Shown here: positions 46,394-58,200 of the stretch, piece by piece
Layout: each line of letters starts with the position of its first letter
How positions within the stretch are numbered: the first letter of the stretch is position 1
Assembly: GCA_011634665.1 (NCBI GenBank)
Contig: WAEK01000012.1
Coordinates: 744,001-808,000, forward strand
Reading direction: 5' to 3'
Length of the DNA: 64,000 bases
Source: Mortierella sp. BCC40632
Taxonomy: Eukaryota > Mortierellomycota > Mortierellomycetes > Mortierellales > Mortierellaceae
The notes under the pieces: model-generated
The model's database searches: none
The model's input: only the letters and a program-made list of their open reading frames with translations
Told to the model about the DNA's origin: nothing
Program-made: the position numbers and the translations under genes

Positions 46394-48331
46394 ATGTCTG
46401 AGAAGCGCGATATTGACGCTACTGAGATTGATCTCACGGCTGAAAAGACTCCCACTACAGCTCTCGACCTCTTGACCGATCATGAGAAGGAGCTTCTCGA
46501 GCTTGAGGCCCGCCTCAACGCCGAGCTCGATGCTCAGCTCATGGCCAACCCCGACAAGATGCCCAAGGCTTGTTACTTCATCTTGCCCAACGAGTTTGGT
46601 GAACGTTTCTGTTACTATGGTGTCCAGCCCAACTTGAACAAGTACTTCCAGCTGATTACAGGAATGGACAAGACTGATGCCAAGGTCTACTCCACCGCCT
46701 TCAACATGTTGGCGTACTTTTTCCCCTTGCTCGGCGCTGCTCTCTCAGACTCTTTCCTCGGCAAATGGTACGTATTCCTCTCCAGTTCCTGGATTCGATA
46801 TCTCCAATGTCTCCTCCTGTCCCGATCCACGTCTTCCATCCGCCAACAGCCGACCCGCTCCCACACTCCACAGACTCGCACTCTGCCTCCCCCCTCCCTG
46901 TCTCAGTTTCATCCACCACCTCCTCTTGCCTCCTCAGAGTACTCTCAGAGCTGCTGCTGACATACCCTATCGGTGTACTTTTCCTACTCTAGGTGGACCA
47001 TCATCAGCTTTTCGGTCATCTACTTGATCGGTATGATCATGGTCACTGTCTTTGCCATCCCTGACCTGATCGGACCCCTCGGCAAGGTCTCGTACTTCTT
47101 GACCTTCTTGCCCATGATCATCATTGCCATCGGTACCGGTGGTATCAAGCCCTGTGTCTCTTCCCACGGTGGTGACCAGTACCTCCCCTCGCAGGAGGCT
47201 GCCAAGGACTTTTTCTTCAACATGTTCTATGTCTCCATCAACATTGGTGCTCTCTTGACTCAGTTTATTGTCCCCGAGTTGACCAAGCTCCACTGCTACG
47301 GTCAAGACACTTGCTACTCTCTTGCTTTCCTCTTGCCCACGATTATCTTTGCCTTGGCTTTGATCGTCTTTGCCGCTGGTCACCGCTTCTACCGTATCGT
47401 CCCCCCACTGGGCGAGTTCCTTCCCTGGAAGGCTATCAAGGCTACCATGCTCGCTTCTCAGCGTTACCGTGCCGCCTCTGCATCTGAGCGCGCTGCTCGT
47501 GGTCACTGGCTCAACTTTGCCGAAGAGGAGTATGGTGGTGTCTTCCTTGAGGAGTGCCGCGATTTCGGTCTTGTCTTGGTCCCTGTTGTCATTCCATTCT
47601 CCTTCTGCTGGATGCTTTACAACCAGAACTCGAACGAGTGGTCCAACCAGTACTACCTCATGAACGGTGCCATCTTTGGCGGTAACACTCCCGGCAAGTC
47701 CTATGTCCAGTCGGCTCAGTTCTCTATTCTCAACACCATCTTCATTTTGATCCTCGTCCCCTTCTTGGCCTCGGTTGTCTACCCCTTCTGCAACCGCCGT
47801 GGATGGAACTTTGGTCCTCAGCAGCGTATGGCCGCCGGTTTCTTCTTGATCATTGTCTCCTTTGTCATCAACGCTATCCTTGCTCCCCAGGTTGAGGATG
47901 CTTTCAGAAGCTCTGGCCGCAACATTGAGGATGCCAGCAAGTACGATGGTTTCTACTGCAAGGAGTGTATCTCTGGATGGGCCCAGTTGCCTCAGTGGTT
48001 CGTCCTCTCGTTGGGTGAGGCTTTGTTCTCTCCCACGGGTGTCCAGTTCACCTACATTGAGGCTGGTCGTCAGTTCCGTGCTGTCTCTACCTCTTTCTGG
48101 CTCTTGGCCACTTCGTTCGGTTCGATCTGGATCATGATCTTTGAGCCTGTCTTTGCTCGCCACAACTTGTCTTCGGGCACCAAGGGTTGGGTGTACTCGG
48201 GTATTGGTCTCTTTGGTTTGATTCTGTTCTTGATCAGCTCCAAGTTCTACACTCCTCGCAAAAAGCGTGCCTCGATCAACGAGTCTGCTCGTCTTGCCAA
48301 GGAGGCCGAGTATGCTGTTACCAAGCTCTAG
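46394..48331 (+). CDS. PTR2: POT-family proton-coupled peptide transporter, copy B
   Basis: Exons 46394-46767 and 46993-48331 with a 225-bp GT-AG intron at the same codon (GKW-W) as in copy A; 570 residues. The ExxER motif (E67-R71), GTGGIKPCVSSHGGDQY and NMFYVSINIGALLTQF are intact, so both copies should be functional di/tripeptide importers. Differences from copy A cluster in the first 27 residues (MSEKRDIDATEIDLTAEKTP here) and in a hydrophilic loop around DAFRSSGRNIEDASKYDGF. The two genes are in inverted orientation, start codons 16.4 kb apart, consistent with an inverted duplication later separated, or gene conversion keeping them alike. Intron sequences differ clearly, so the duplication is not very recent. 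Confidence 0.95.
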
Positions 48332-48465
48332 ACTTTTTTTTTTTTTTTTTTTTGGAGAAGTTATTAGACTCCACCTTAAAAAACAAAAAATGTCCACTTA
48401 ATCATCCTCCTCTCGCTCGACTCGTTTCAACGCGTTCGTCTTGTACAATACCAACAATTTTGTTA

Positions 48466-48471
48466 AATAAA
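48466..48471 (+). terminator. Polyadenylation signal of transporter copy B
   Basis: AATAAA about 135 bp after the stop codon, immediately followed by ATAAA and an A-rich tract. Confidence 0.5.
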
Positions 48472-48855
48472 TAAAAAAAAAAAAAAAAAAAAGATAAAAA
48501 AATATGCTTCACCGCAGTAATCTAAAAAGTGCATTCCTTCCTGTCAATGTTTTCCTTTTTTTCTTTTTTTTTTTTGGGGGGGGGTGGAGGAGAAGGAGGA
48601 GGCGATGACGACCTTGGCTCTTTTTGGATCGATAAGAATAGATGGGGGAGAAGAGTCCGAGTCGAGACAGAGCAAAACCAAGGTGGGAAACTTAGGATGC
48701 CGCGTTAAAAAAAAAAAAAAAAAAAATAACGTGATTTCATACGCTCATACGCCAACAAAAAAGAGTGTGTAAATAGCGATGCAACGCGTACGAAACGAAA
48801 AAAAAAAATAGGATACCACCTCTCTCTCAGGGGAGACACCAGGAAAAGGCGCAGG

Positions 48856-48860
<5 letters not shown>

Positions 48861-48936
<76 letters not shown>
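48861..48936. repeat. (AG)38 microsatellite
   Basis: Seventy-six bases of uninterrupted AG dinucleotides, the longest perfect dinucleotide array in the window, in a spacer. Confidence 0.95.
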
Positions 48937-48938
<2 letters not shown>

Positions 48939-49259
48939 GCCACTAGATTTTTTTATTTGAACTATCGTTCCAGGCAGAAATTAACCTAGGAAATCTAATA
49001 GCACCAGTTGGAGGAGGATGGGGCAAGTGAGCCCCCCCCCCCCCCCTCTCTCCCCTTCTCTGGCCCCTCTTTCGCGAAGCAACCGTATCCTTGACCGACA
49101 TTGTAGATGGCTGGCTATAAAAATAACAACAGCAACAACAACATACACATTGGGAGGTAGGAACGAATTGGCTCAATGAAAACAAAGAAGTGAGGATAGG
49201 GCGTTGTAGTGTATGCTGAATTGGGCATCCCTCGACTCCTTGTTTTCCTTGTCCAGATG

Positions 49260-49296
<37 letters not shown>

Positions 49297-49331
49297 TGTC
49301 CCTCTCTTTCTCCAAAAGAGTAAGCAGCATC

Positions 49332-49363
<32 letters not shown>

Positions 49364-49426
49364 ACAACAACCAAAAAAGAAATATAGATATTTTTATGAA
49401 GGGGATACATCAGAAGGATGGGGCCA

Positions 49427-49468
<42 letters not shown>

Positions 49469-49470
49469 CC

Positions 49471-50262
49471 TTAGTACCCCTGACGATGAAACATGTCCAG
49501 ATTCTTGCGCCAGGGACCACTCTCCTTGTCAGCATACACACCATAGCCACCTGCTTCCGAGTATCCAACATTGCCGCCACCATTGTTCTTCGAGATCTCT
49601 TCATCCCAACACTGGCGTCTCCTCTGTCGTGATTGTCGGATCTTGTAACAACTGAACAGAACCGCGCCAACGATCGCAATCAGTACCAAGACCAGTAGCA
49701 CAATCAAACCGGGCGCTAGACTGTTATCCGTGCCATTGTTCGGCGCTCCCGCACCTCCTTGGAGTGTCTTGTTCGCAGCATCCGCTGGGTTCGCCCCCGC
49801 TCCGTCTCCGGGATTTCCGTTGGCGTTGTTGGGGTCTGCTACGGTGCCGTCGGGTTTCTTTTTGGGTGTGTTTGGACGGGGGGCTGCGGGTGCGGTCGTA
49901 GTGGGACCTGGGTTGCCAGTATTGGCGCCATTGCTGGATCCAGGTTGGAGAATACCTCCAATGACTCCAGGCAGCGTTCCAGGGTTGGACTGAGGTGGAG
50001 CACCAGAGGTAGCGGGAGCTGGGGCTGGGGCTGGAGCGGACCCAGAAGAAGTGGCCGGTGCAGGCGAACCATTGTCGGGGGCAGCAGGTGCAGACGGGGC
50101 GGTGGAGGAGGGTTCACCGGGGTTGTTGCCGATAGGAATGAGGCCCAAGAGATCCCGTTTCTGGAGAGAGGCGTGATGGCTCTGGTCAAAGCTAGCATGG
50201 GCGACAGCAGAGAGGATCAAGAACGGACCCGCGATGCGGATCAAGACGTTCGACAAGCGCAT
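49471..50262 (-). CDS. Mucin-like single-pass surface protein
   Basis: Single-exon gene, 263 residues. Residues 1-23 form a signal peptide (LIRIAGPFLILSAVAHA). A Lys-Arg pair at 35-36 (LQKRDLLG) fits a Kex2-type processing site, leaving a short propeptide. Residues 45-180 are Pro/Ala/Ser/Gly/Asn-rich, with clear potential for O-mannosylation and N-glycosylation sequons at N164 and N176. One membrane helix lies at about 184-205 (PGLIVLLVLVLIAIVGAVLF), followed by a basic stop-transfer (KIRQSRQRRR) and a 45-residue cytosolic tail ending GPWRKNLDMFHRQGY. This type I layout resembles fungal cell-wall stress sensors, but no WSC or cysteine-rich head is present. Function unknown. The stop codon abuts a T33 run downstream. 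Confidence 0.8.
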   Translation of the reverse strand: MRLSNVLIRIAGPFLILSAVAHASFDQSHHASLQKRDLLGLIPIGNNPGEPSSTAPSAPAAPDNGSPAPATSSGSAPAPAPAPATSGAPPQSNPGTLPGVIGGILQPGSSNGANTGNPGPTTTAPAAPRPNTPKKKPDGTVADPNNANGNPGDGAGANPADAANKTLQGGAGAPNNGTDNSLAPGLIVLLVLVLIAIVGAVLFSCYKIRQSRQRRRQCWDEEISKNNGGGNVGYSEAGGYGVYADKESGPWRKNLDMFHRQGY

Positions 50263-51606
50263 GGTCTTGTTATTATTATTTGTTGGTGCGCCAGGCAGTC
50301 AAGTAGATGGTGAGGTGGAGGAGTAGGTCCCGACGAGAAGAGTTGGATGCTGAGGAGGGTTGCTTGTTTAGGGTTGGTGGATGAACAAAGGAGGCTGTAT
50401 GTTCCTGTGTGGTGAAGTTGGTCCAAGAAGGGATTAGATAGAGAACAGCAAGATGACAGGATGAAGGGACAATGACAAACAGTAGAAGGAGAGAGGGAAA
50501 GAGAGAGATAGAAAGAAAGAAAGAAAGAAAGAGGAAGTGAAAGAAAGAAAGAGAAAGAGAAAGAGAAAGAGAAAGAGAAAAAGCGAAAGAGAAAGAGAGA
50601 GAGTGTGTGTGTTTGCTATGGCAAAGAAAGTCGCCACCGGTTGTCTTCCAAGGGCTTGACTGGGGACTGTCCGATGAGGATGGGGCCAAGGGGGGTCGGC
50701 TGCTGGGCTTGACCAAGACGGGTCAAGGCAGGCGGAGAAGAAGGGTGAGAAGAGAGAGAGAAAGAGGGAGGAGAAAGAAAGAGAAAGAGAAAGAGATACG
50801 ACATGCAGGACCGTCTGCCGTACCCGAAGCAAAGATAATGCCTTGGAACGATGGGGCCGACAGTACTGCCTTTGTCTCTTGTTCACCCGGTTGCTCTTGC
50901 TCTAGCGCTGTGCTCTGCTCTGTTCTGTCAAGGCCTGAGGACGGAAAGAAAAAGGTGAGAGTGTGCGAGGGAGCGAAAGAGAGAAAGATAGAGAAAGATA
51001 GAGAAAGAAAGAAAGAAAGAAGAAAGAAAGAAGAAAGAAAGAAAGAAAGAAAGTAAGAAAGAAAGGGAGCTATTAGCAAGGAACGCGTCGCCAGGACCAG
51101 GAGGATGGCGAGGAGTCGAATAAATATGAGCGCCCTTGAGCATGTGTACTCTTTAGGTGGCTCTCAGTCTCTGTTAGATGCTATCCGTAGAAGTTGCTTC
51201 AGAGCATTGACTCGTCTTTATAGTTATGCAGGCGATGGCTCGCCCGTGCTCGTGCTCAAGAAAAGAAAAAAAATGGCTCGTTCTCGTTTCGCATCCTGTT
51301 CGTCTCGATAATCCTGCTTTCCCAGGACATGGCCCCGTCTTTCAGAGCGCCACCCCCTTGCCCACCCACTCTCTGCCTCTTTGGCCTCTACTACTAATAC
51401 TACTGCTACTATTACAACTACAGAGAGGAAGACGTGAGTGTGACGTGTTTCTGCAACTGCAACGTGGTGGCAATTGGTCGTATGGAAGAAGAGAGAAGAG
51501 ACGGGGAGAGAGAGAGAGAGAAGAGGCTCAAAAAGATAGGGTTTCTTCACTCAACGAAGCATTCAATTGCTCATCTCACAATCCTCCCCCTTCCCTCCAG
51601 CCCAGC
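50263..51606. promoter_or_regulatory. Divergent promoter region, mucin-like and CC2D1 genes
   Basis: Head-to-head 1.3-kb spacer with long GAAA/GA purine tracts (about 50490-50605, 50752-50798 and 50974-51067). Long open frames here encode only Arg/Lys/Glu or Ser/Leu/Phe translations of the tracts. No gene is seen. Confidence 0.5.
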
Positions 51607-54405
51607 ATGTTCTCTTGGAAGAAGCAGAACCCCCCGTCGCGCCAGAGGCATGGCGCAGCACCAGAAGACTACAGCAGCCTTGTCGCCCAGGGCATGCGGT
51701 TAGCAACCGCCGAGATTCCTGATGGCGATGACGACATGGTCGATGACGACGAAGACATGGGAGACGTAGACCTTGACGATCCAGAGCTTTTGGTAACAAA
51801 ACTGAACAAATGTTGAAGACAAGAAAGGACATGGACATTGGCCAATCACTAATGGTATAGGACGAGCACAGCTCTAATGACAATGCTATTTGTTCCGCCA
51901 AGTACAGGCTGAATTACAAGGATTGACGGGCGAGGCGCCTCCTGCCAAGCCAAAGGCAGTCCAGGGATCGGTCCAATCCCCACCCAAAACTCCTGCAGCA
52001 GCACCACCGACAACAGCGAGACGAGTCCCCGCAGCGGCAAATACAGCCACCGCCAAGACCTTAGCTCCACCAACAGACAAGGCCGTGTCCTCTACTGACA
52101 ATCCACCCGTTTTAGCAGAGATTGGCGTGGATCTTCAAGGTGTGATGGAAGACCATGATGAAGAAGTGGAGCTCACAGAAGATGACTGGAAAGACCCATA
52201 TTTCCTGGTAAATATCTATGGACATGGTTTTCTCTTTTTTTTTTCTGACAAGGTAGTGTGTTGTCATGTCTTTTTAATTCTTGGCTACAGGCTCAGTTAC
52301 AGTCTCTAGGTGGACATGCAGAACCTGTAGAACTGGACTCGACACCAAAAGCGTCGACCAAAACCACCACAGAGGCAGAGGGAACTGTCGGACCAAATCA
52401 AAGTCTATCCATAGCCCCCTCCGTCTCAAATGATCAGCCGGACCCAACACCCACTCAACCTGACTCGTCAATGGAATACAAAAAACCAGCATCCGCTAGC
52501 TCTTCAATGATTGCTATCCCACCTAGGGACAATGCATTTGAGGATGAAGAAATGAGCACTGACTCTTCACTTATAGAATCATCGGCCATGGAAAAGTCTT
52601 CAGAGAAGAAATTAGACCCATCAAAGGATCCTCAGTCGTCAAAGAAAGAAAGTCAACCAGAAAACGAAAAGGGCTTGCTTGAGCTTCTCAAGAGGCGAGA
52701 TCTTCAATATAAACTGGCAGCAGTCGAGGCGAAGAAGGCGGGTAACAAAGGTCTTGCTCTCGAAAGAGCCAAGACCTACAAAACGTTGCAGGCCTGGATC
52801 CAACTTGTAGAATCTGGAGGCTATCTCGATCCTGAACTATACCCTGTTCCACCTGAACCAGCCTTGACACCACCCATCAAAGTCTCGACAGATGCTGCGG
52901 ACAAAATTTCGCCTGCAACCAAAACACCGAAAACGCCTATCGCAGCTAGCCAACCAGCTCAGACTACGAATGAATCCCCTTCAGCAACGACGCCACCAAA
53001 TCCAGCCCCCCTAACAGATACTAACATGGAGATAGTCGACGATGGAGCTCGAGCCACGAGCCCTAAAAGGAAAACAGTCGGGATTGAATTCAGACCCTTG
53101 GCCGCTGATGATGACTTTCAGATTGTCTCTAATTCGGACAGCGACACTTTTGATATGCTCGAGTCTCAATTGGAATCTCAGATCAAGATGTGCACCTCCA
53201 CAGCTCATTATTATCTTCAAAGCGGCGACAAGCAGACCGCAGTCGAGTTTCATAAACTCAACAAAGTCTTTAAGGCTGATCTTGTTTCCATCCAATCACA
53301 TCGGAGTCATGGAAAGAAAGCGCCTGCTTTCCATTTCCAGGATGTCCGATTTGAGGTAGAGATTGGATTCTTTCAAGAAGTTGGTCTGAACGAGGCATCG
53401 ATTGAGATTATCCGCGCATGGGATCTTACCAGTAAAGATGTACAGGCATCCGATATTGATGCATTTGTTGCCTGGGATCTTGGATGGCCAACTGAAAACA
53501 TGCCCGGTGCAGGATCTGGGAAGGGAACGACCCAGACCTACAAAAAGTCATCCCGACCCGAGTTTCATTTCAACAAGATCTTGAACATTGAACGCTCACG
53601 GGCTTTCCAACGGTTCTTGGAACGACGCAAAGTGACTTTTGAAGTATGGCATGATCGAGGGTTCAGCTCGTTCTTCTTCAAGAATTATCATCTCGGCCGC
53701 GCTCAAGTACCTCTCCTGCCGCTGTTGAACCATTCAGAGATTCATGAAATTTGTCCTGTAGGTGTTTTCAATGTCACTCTTTCCATCTTTTGTCTCTTGC
53801 TATTGTTTAAAGAGCCTTTTTGTTTTTGTTTTTGTTTTTGCTTTGTTTTGTTTTGACCTTGACCCTTTTTTTTTTCTTTTTTTCTTTTTCTTTTTTCCTT
53901 TTTTACTTTCTTTCGTTCTAGCTCCTAGACCCAAACACCCGTAGACCTACAGGAGGAAAACTTGAGATTCGAATCCGGTTACAACGACCACTACTCAAAC
54001 GGGAAATTGTGGTTAAAGAAGAGAAATGGCTTGTTATTGACGAATTCAATTCTGGAGGTCTGGGCTTTCCTTCGCTGGTTTCCACCGCCACTCCTTCTCG
54101 ACCTGTTGGTTCGCCGGCTGCGAAGGCTGTCAGTCAGGCACCAACTGGAAAGGATGTGGCCCCTGCCCCTGCCGCTCGTCCTTTGAAGCCTGCCGCTCCT
54201 GCTGCGCCTGCTTCCCCTGCTACTCCGGCGACAGGTCGACCAACCCCGACGACGGCAGCGGCTTCGGCATCTCAACCTGTGGCTCCAAAGCCTCAGAAGC
54301 CAGTGCCAGCTGTCGCTGAAAAGTCGGATTCAGGAGCAGCGGCAACCGAGACTGAAGAGGAAAAGCGGGAAAGAGTTCTTGATGAATTGAACAGGTAAGA
54401 TAACA

Positions 54406-54446
<41 letters not shown>

Positions 54447-54898
54447 TCTTCTTTCTCTATCTCTTACAATTGTCGATCATAACTGAAAGAAGCTAACGAG
54501 ATAACCATTTCATTTTTCTGTATTCTAGTGTTGAATTGTTGGTATCAAGCTCGGTCCTAGAGAAAGAGTCAGAGCGAGTGACGCATATGAAGAGTGAAGC
54601 AGAGAAGGTGGGCAACAATGAGGTCGTTGAAGAATGTGAAGACCGGCTGATGCAACTCCAGCTGAAGCTTCAGTTGCTCCAAGTCAAGGTCGGTACAGGA
54701 CAGCTGACTTTGGAAGATTATTGCAAGATGGTGAAGGCCCGAATTGAGAAGGACAAGCAGCTTGCAGTTTCGCTGAAGAAGCTAGGATTGAAGAGCGAGG
54801 CTGTAAGGGCACTTCTCAGGGCCAAAGCCATGGAGGAGGAGATGAAGGAGGTCGAAGCGGCGCAGGGTGCAGGCGAGGATGAGGAAGAGGAGGAGTAG
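51607..54898 (+). CDS. CC2D1: CC2D1/Lgd homologue (DM14 and C2 domain protein)
   Basis: Exons 51607-51792, 51908-52207, 52291-53757, 53922-54394 and 54529-54898 join to 931 residues, all GT-AG. The N-terminus with an acidic DMGDVDLDDPELL then AELQGLTGE is the family start. One clear DM14 repeat is at about 287-335 (LLELLKRRDLQYKLAAVEAK) and a second, DM14-like helical pair precedes the C2 domain (SQIKMCTSTAHYYLQSGDKQ). The C2 domain covers about 510-690; GGKLEIRIRLQRPL near its end is joined exactly across intron 3. A Pro/Ala linker and a C-terminal coiled coil ending in poly-Glu follow. Animal and insect members bind the ESCRT-III protein Shrub/CHMP4 and control endosomal sorting; the same role is inferred here. 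Animals have four DM14 repeats, so this copy looks reduced. Confidence 0.88.
54411..54438. repeat. (CT)n microsatellite in CC2D1 intron 4
   Basis: About 13 CT units followed by T9, inside intron 54395-54528, well before the TATTCTAG acceptor. Confidence 0.9.
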
Positions 54899-55277
54899 AT
54901 AACCTGCTAGAGAAGTAAAAAGGCAAAAAAAAAAAAAAAAAAGAAAAGAAAATATTCGCGGACTTGCTTCTGCATGAAGCGAGCTTTGTCGTTCTTCTCT
55001 GCACCATAACCTTGTTTTTTTTTCTCTTCTCTCTTTCTTTCTTTTTTTTTTTTTTTCAGGGGGGTGAGTTCATCATTAATCATTCATTCATCATTCCTCT
55101 CTCCCTTTACTCCTCTCTCTCTCTCTCTCTCTCTGTCTGTCTGTCTGTCTCTCTCCTTCCTCTCCTTTTCCCCCCCTCACCCACCAACCACTACCACCAT
55201 CACCTGAAGAAGAGCCAGCCAGCAGGCGCATCGCTGGATCGATTCCGTCTGACTTCTGGATCACCTCTCTCCGACGG
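54899..55277. other. Spacer between CC2D1 3' end and disordered-protein gene
   Basis: A17 at 54927-54943, T runs, and a CT/GTCT repeat at about 55115-55155. C/T-rich leader sequence precedes the next ATG. No coding sequence. Confidence 0.5.
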
Positions 55278-58200
55278 ATGCTGGCCAACACTCAACCACT
55301 TTCTGGCCGCCAGCCCAGCGCCCCGGACGAGATTCGCTCGTCGTCATCATCCCAACCACGCAAGACCTCCTCTACTGCATCCGCACAACATGAACACAGA
55401 CCAGGAGGACACAACAACCCCACAACCTCTCCTTCGTTCCCGCCTCCGACCTTGACTAGTTTCAAGGACCGGATGAGTCGACGGATCAGCAATGGTGCTC
55501 GAGAGGGTTCATCTTTGGCGACTCCTCTGATTTCTAGCCAACAACAGCAAGCAGCTCTTCCACGTTGGCAGCATTTGGAGCATCATCCTGGTCGATGGGA
55601 TCAGGAACAAAGAGACGGTGGTCCTGATGATGACATGTGGACAAGGGACAAAGGCTCCATCGCGCGTTCATCTGGACAGCCCTTCTCGAACCGGCCCAAT
55701 AACGAGGCCGTGACTGGTACCAGACAGGGGTCGGTGGATTCCAGAGCCCAATCCAAGAGGACTCTTTCCACTCGTCAGGAACAGACCTCAGGAACAGCTG
55801 CAACAATAACATCTCACTTCCCAAACGCTAATCGAAACTACAGTCAGGGAAGCTTTCGGCCCAAGGTCGAAGGCAACGAAATGGCTCAAACAGGACCAAA
55901 ACACAATATCCGCGCAGACGGCGAGCAACCGTCGCACCCACCTATTGTTGGTTCTATCCACACATATGGTGTCACTGCCACGGGTGGCGAGACGCATTTA
56001 CAGAGCCATCACACAGAATCATCCTATCAGGGCGATCGAGGCATTCCTGTCAGCGAGATCTTGAAAAACGAGGAAATCCAGAAACGTGTTATTGCCTTTC
56101 GAAGATCTGTCAACAGCAATGCCTCGGACAGAGAATCGGGGCGATCACGGTCTCGTTCTGCAAGACCATCCGAATCTAGAGCTGGATCTATCCCTACAAG
56201 GGCGGCCACTTTTGGTGTCAATGAAGCAGGTCCAGGATACTACCCCTCTAGAACAGGACAGTCCTTGAATGAATCTTTGGACAAGGGTACCCAAAAGACC
56301 CGTGGAGGATTCGATACTCTCAAGGTATATTTCTCTTCTTTTTTTTTCTCTCTCTCTCTCTCTCTCTCTTCTGATGATTCGAGGATTCATATATGTGGGG
56401 ATGTGGACACAAATGGGATCGTAGGGGTAGAGGTACTTCTTTCTTGATTGTGATACCACAAACACTAACTTGTTTGAGAATGAAAAATAGCATTCATCCA
56501 AGATTTCCTCGTCACACCAGTCAACAGAAAGGCAACCGTCCGATACCCCAATGTTTTCATCTTCATCATCGGCTTTCCCAAGGAGTGTCAGCCGTGGTCG
56601 GCCCAACCCAGCACATGAGGATACTTATGGATGGCGTCCAGATCATCACTCCCGTCCATATTCTCTTCCTGGACACCCTATGCCAACAGGCCAAGGTATG
56701 GAAGAGCACAACGACCGTGAGAATGAGAATGGAGAAGCTCAAACCACTGCTGAACTCAAGCAAGACGATTACTTCAAATATCGTGCCGGCCCTTCATCGG
56801 GAGGTGCTTTGGCATCCTCTGCCAAGGCATCCACGACCGGTTCTGGACCACAACTCAGTATGTCCACTACACGCAAAGAGAGCGAGAGGACGTCGTTGAA
56901 TCCGCCATTCCATCAGACTGCCTCTTCGTATTATGAACAAGAGAACCCGTTGGCTCCTCCACCCCGTAGGCCTAGAAGACTGGAGGTTGGACGAGACCTT
57001 GCCATGAAGGATTTACAAACATCTTCTGGATCCGAGTATGGAGTGACAGATGATCGATACGCTGGACCTTCTTCTAATTACTCGACTCCTCTTCGGAGAG
57101 ATGGTCAACAAACCGACATGGGAGTAGGAAAGAGTCGACAGGACCGCGACCCTGCTGATACGCTTGATAGTTTATTATACCAAGAAGACGAGACCATCCC
57201 TGATGCACAAGGTGAGGGTGAGAAAAAGAAAAGAAAAGAAAAGAAAAAAAAAAGACAAAGTAGGGATTGTTTTACGACCTATGACTAACTCGATATATAT
57301 ATTTATTGCTTTGCGCTCCATGAAAAATATCCAGTCAACAGGATCAAGACGTTTGTCGATGATTACATCCGGATGTTACGACTCGTTGGTGTCGGAAAAG
57401 CAGAAACAGGTCCACTCTTGGCATCCTTCTTGGGCGGCGGCGGTCAGCCATCATTGCCTTTGCCTAGACAAGCTCACAGGAGAACATTGGTCTCTAGCAA
57501 GGGTACTCAGGTAGAGAGTGATGAGGAGTCTGGCAAACTCATTCGAAAGAAATCCGGTAAATCCAAGGCACCAGATACTAGCAGCAATAGCGACGACGAC
57601 GACGACAGTAGTGACGGCTTTGATGGTAGAACCTCTGAGGATCGTCGGGGCCGCACCAAGCCGAGACAACGCGAACAAAGCTCAGTCTCCAAAAGATATC
57701 AAGGAAATAGCCGATCCAACTCATTGCCTGGCAGAACCAATGGTGGCAAGCAGGTGTATCACCATCAATATCCCAGCGGCACCAGACCCACCCTTGGAGA
57801 CCTTCTAGCGGGCTTGTCGGTCTCGGAGAAGGCAGGCGAGTCACGTTTGAGGACGGAGCTAAGGAGAAGTATTGCTGGTTCAGACACTTCCGAGGCTCTC
57901 CATATCCATCATCATGTTCACTATAAGGATGAAGAAGCGACTGGACAAGGAGCGAACCAGGCGAACCAGGCGAACCAATCGAGGCTAGAGCATCTTTTCC
58001 AGCAATTACTTGAAGCCATCTCTCGCAATGACCCTCAACGATCCTCTCCCTCCTCTGGACGGAGACATCAGTTGCCACCAACACAGGATTCGAGATCAGG
58101 AGTGACGACGAATGGTACTGGAGCTAAACTCGGTCGGGATGGAGAGCCTTTCAAGGGCACAGGTTCGATTCGATTATCGAATGGTCGTGATGTATCAGCT

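Larger units (their letters stand above)
48332..49470. other. Spacer composed largely of simple repeats
   Basis: Holds the 3' end of transporter copy B and the 3' side of the mucin-like gene. In order: T19 (48334-48352), A runs, G8, A runs at 48707-48726, (AG)38, C15 (49032-49046), T34 (49261-49294), (CAA)n (49332-49361) and T33 (49436-49468). The region is prone to assembly error. Confidence 0.7.
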
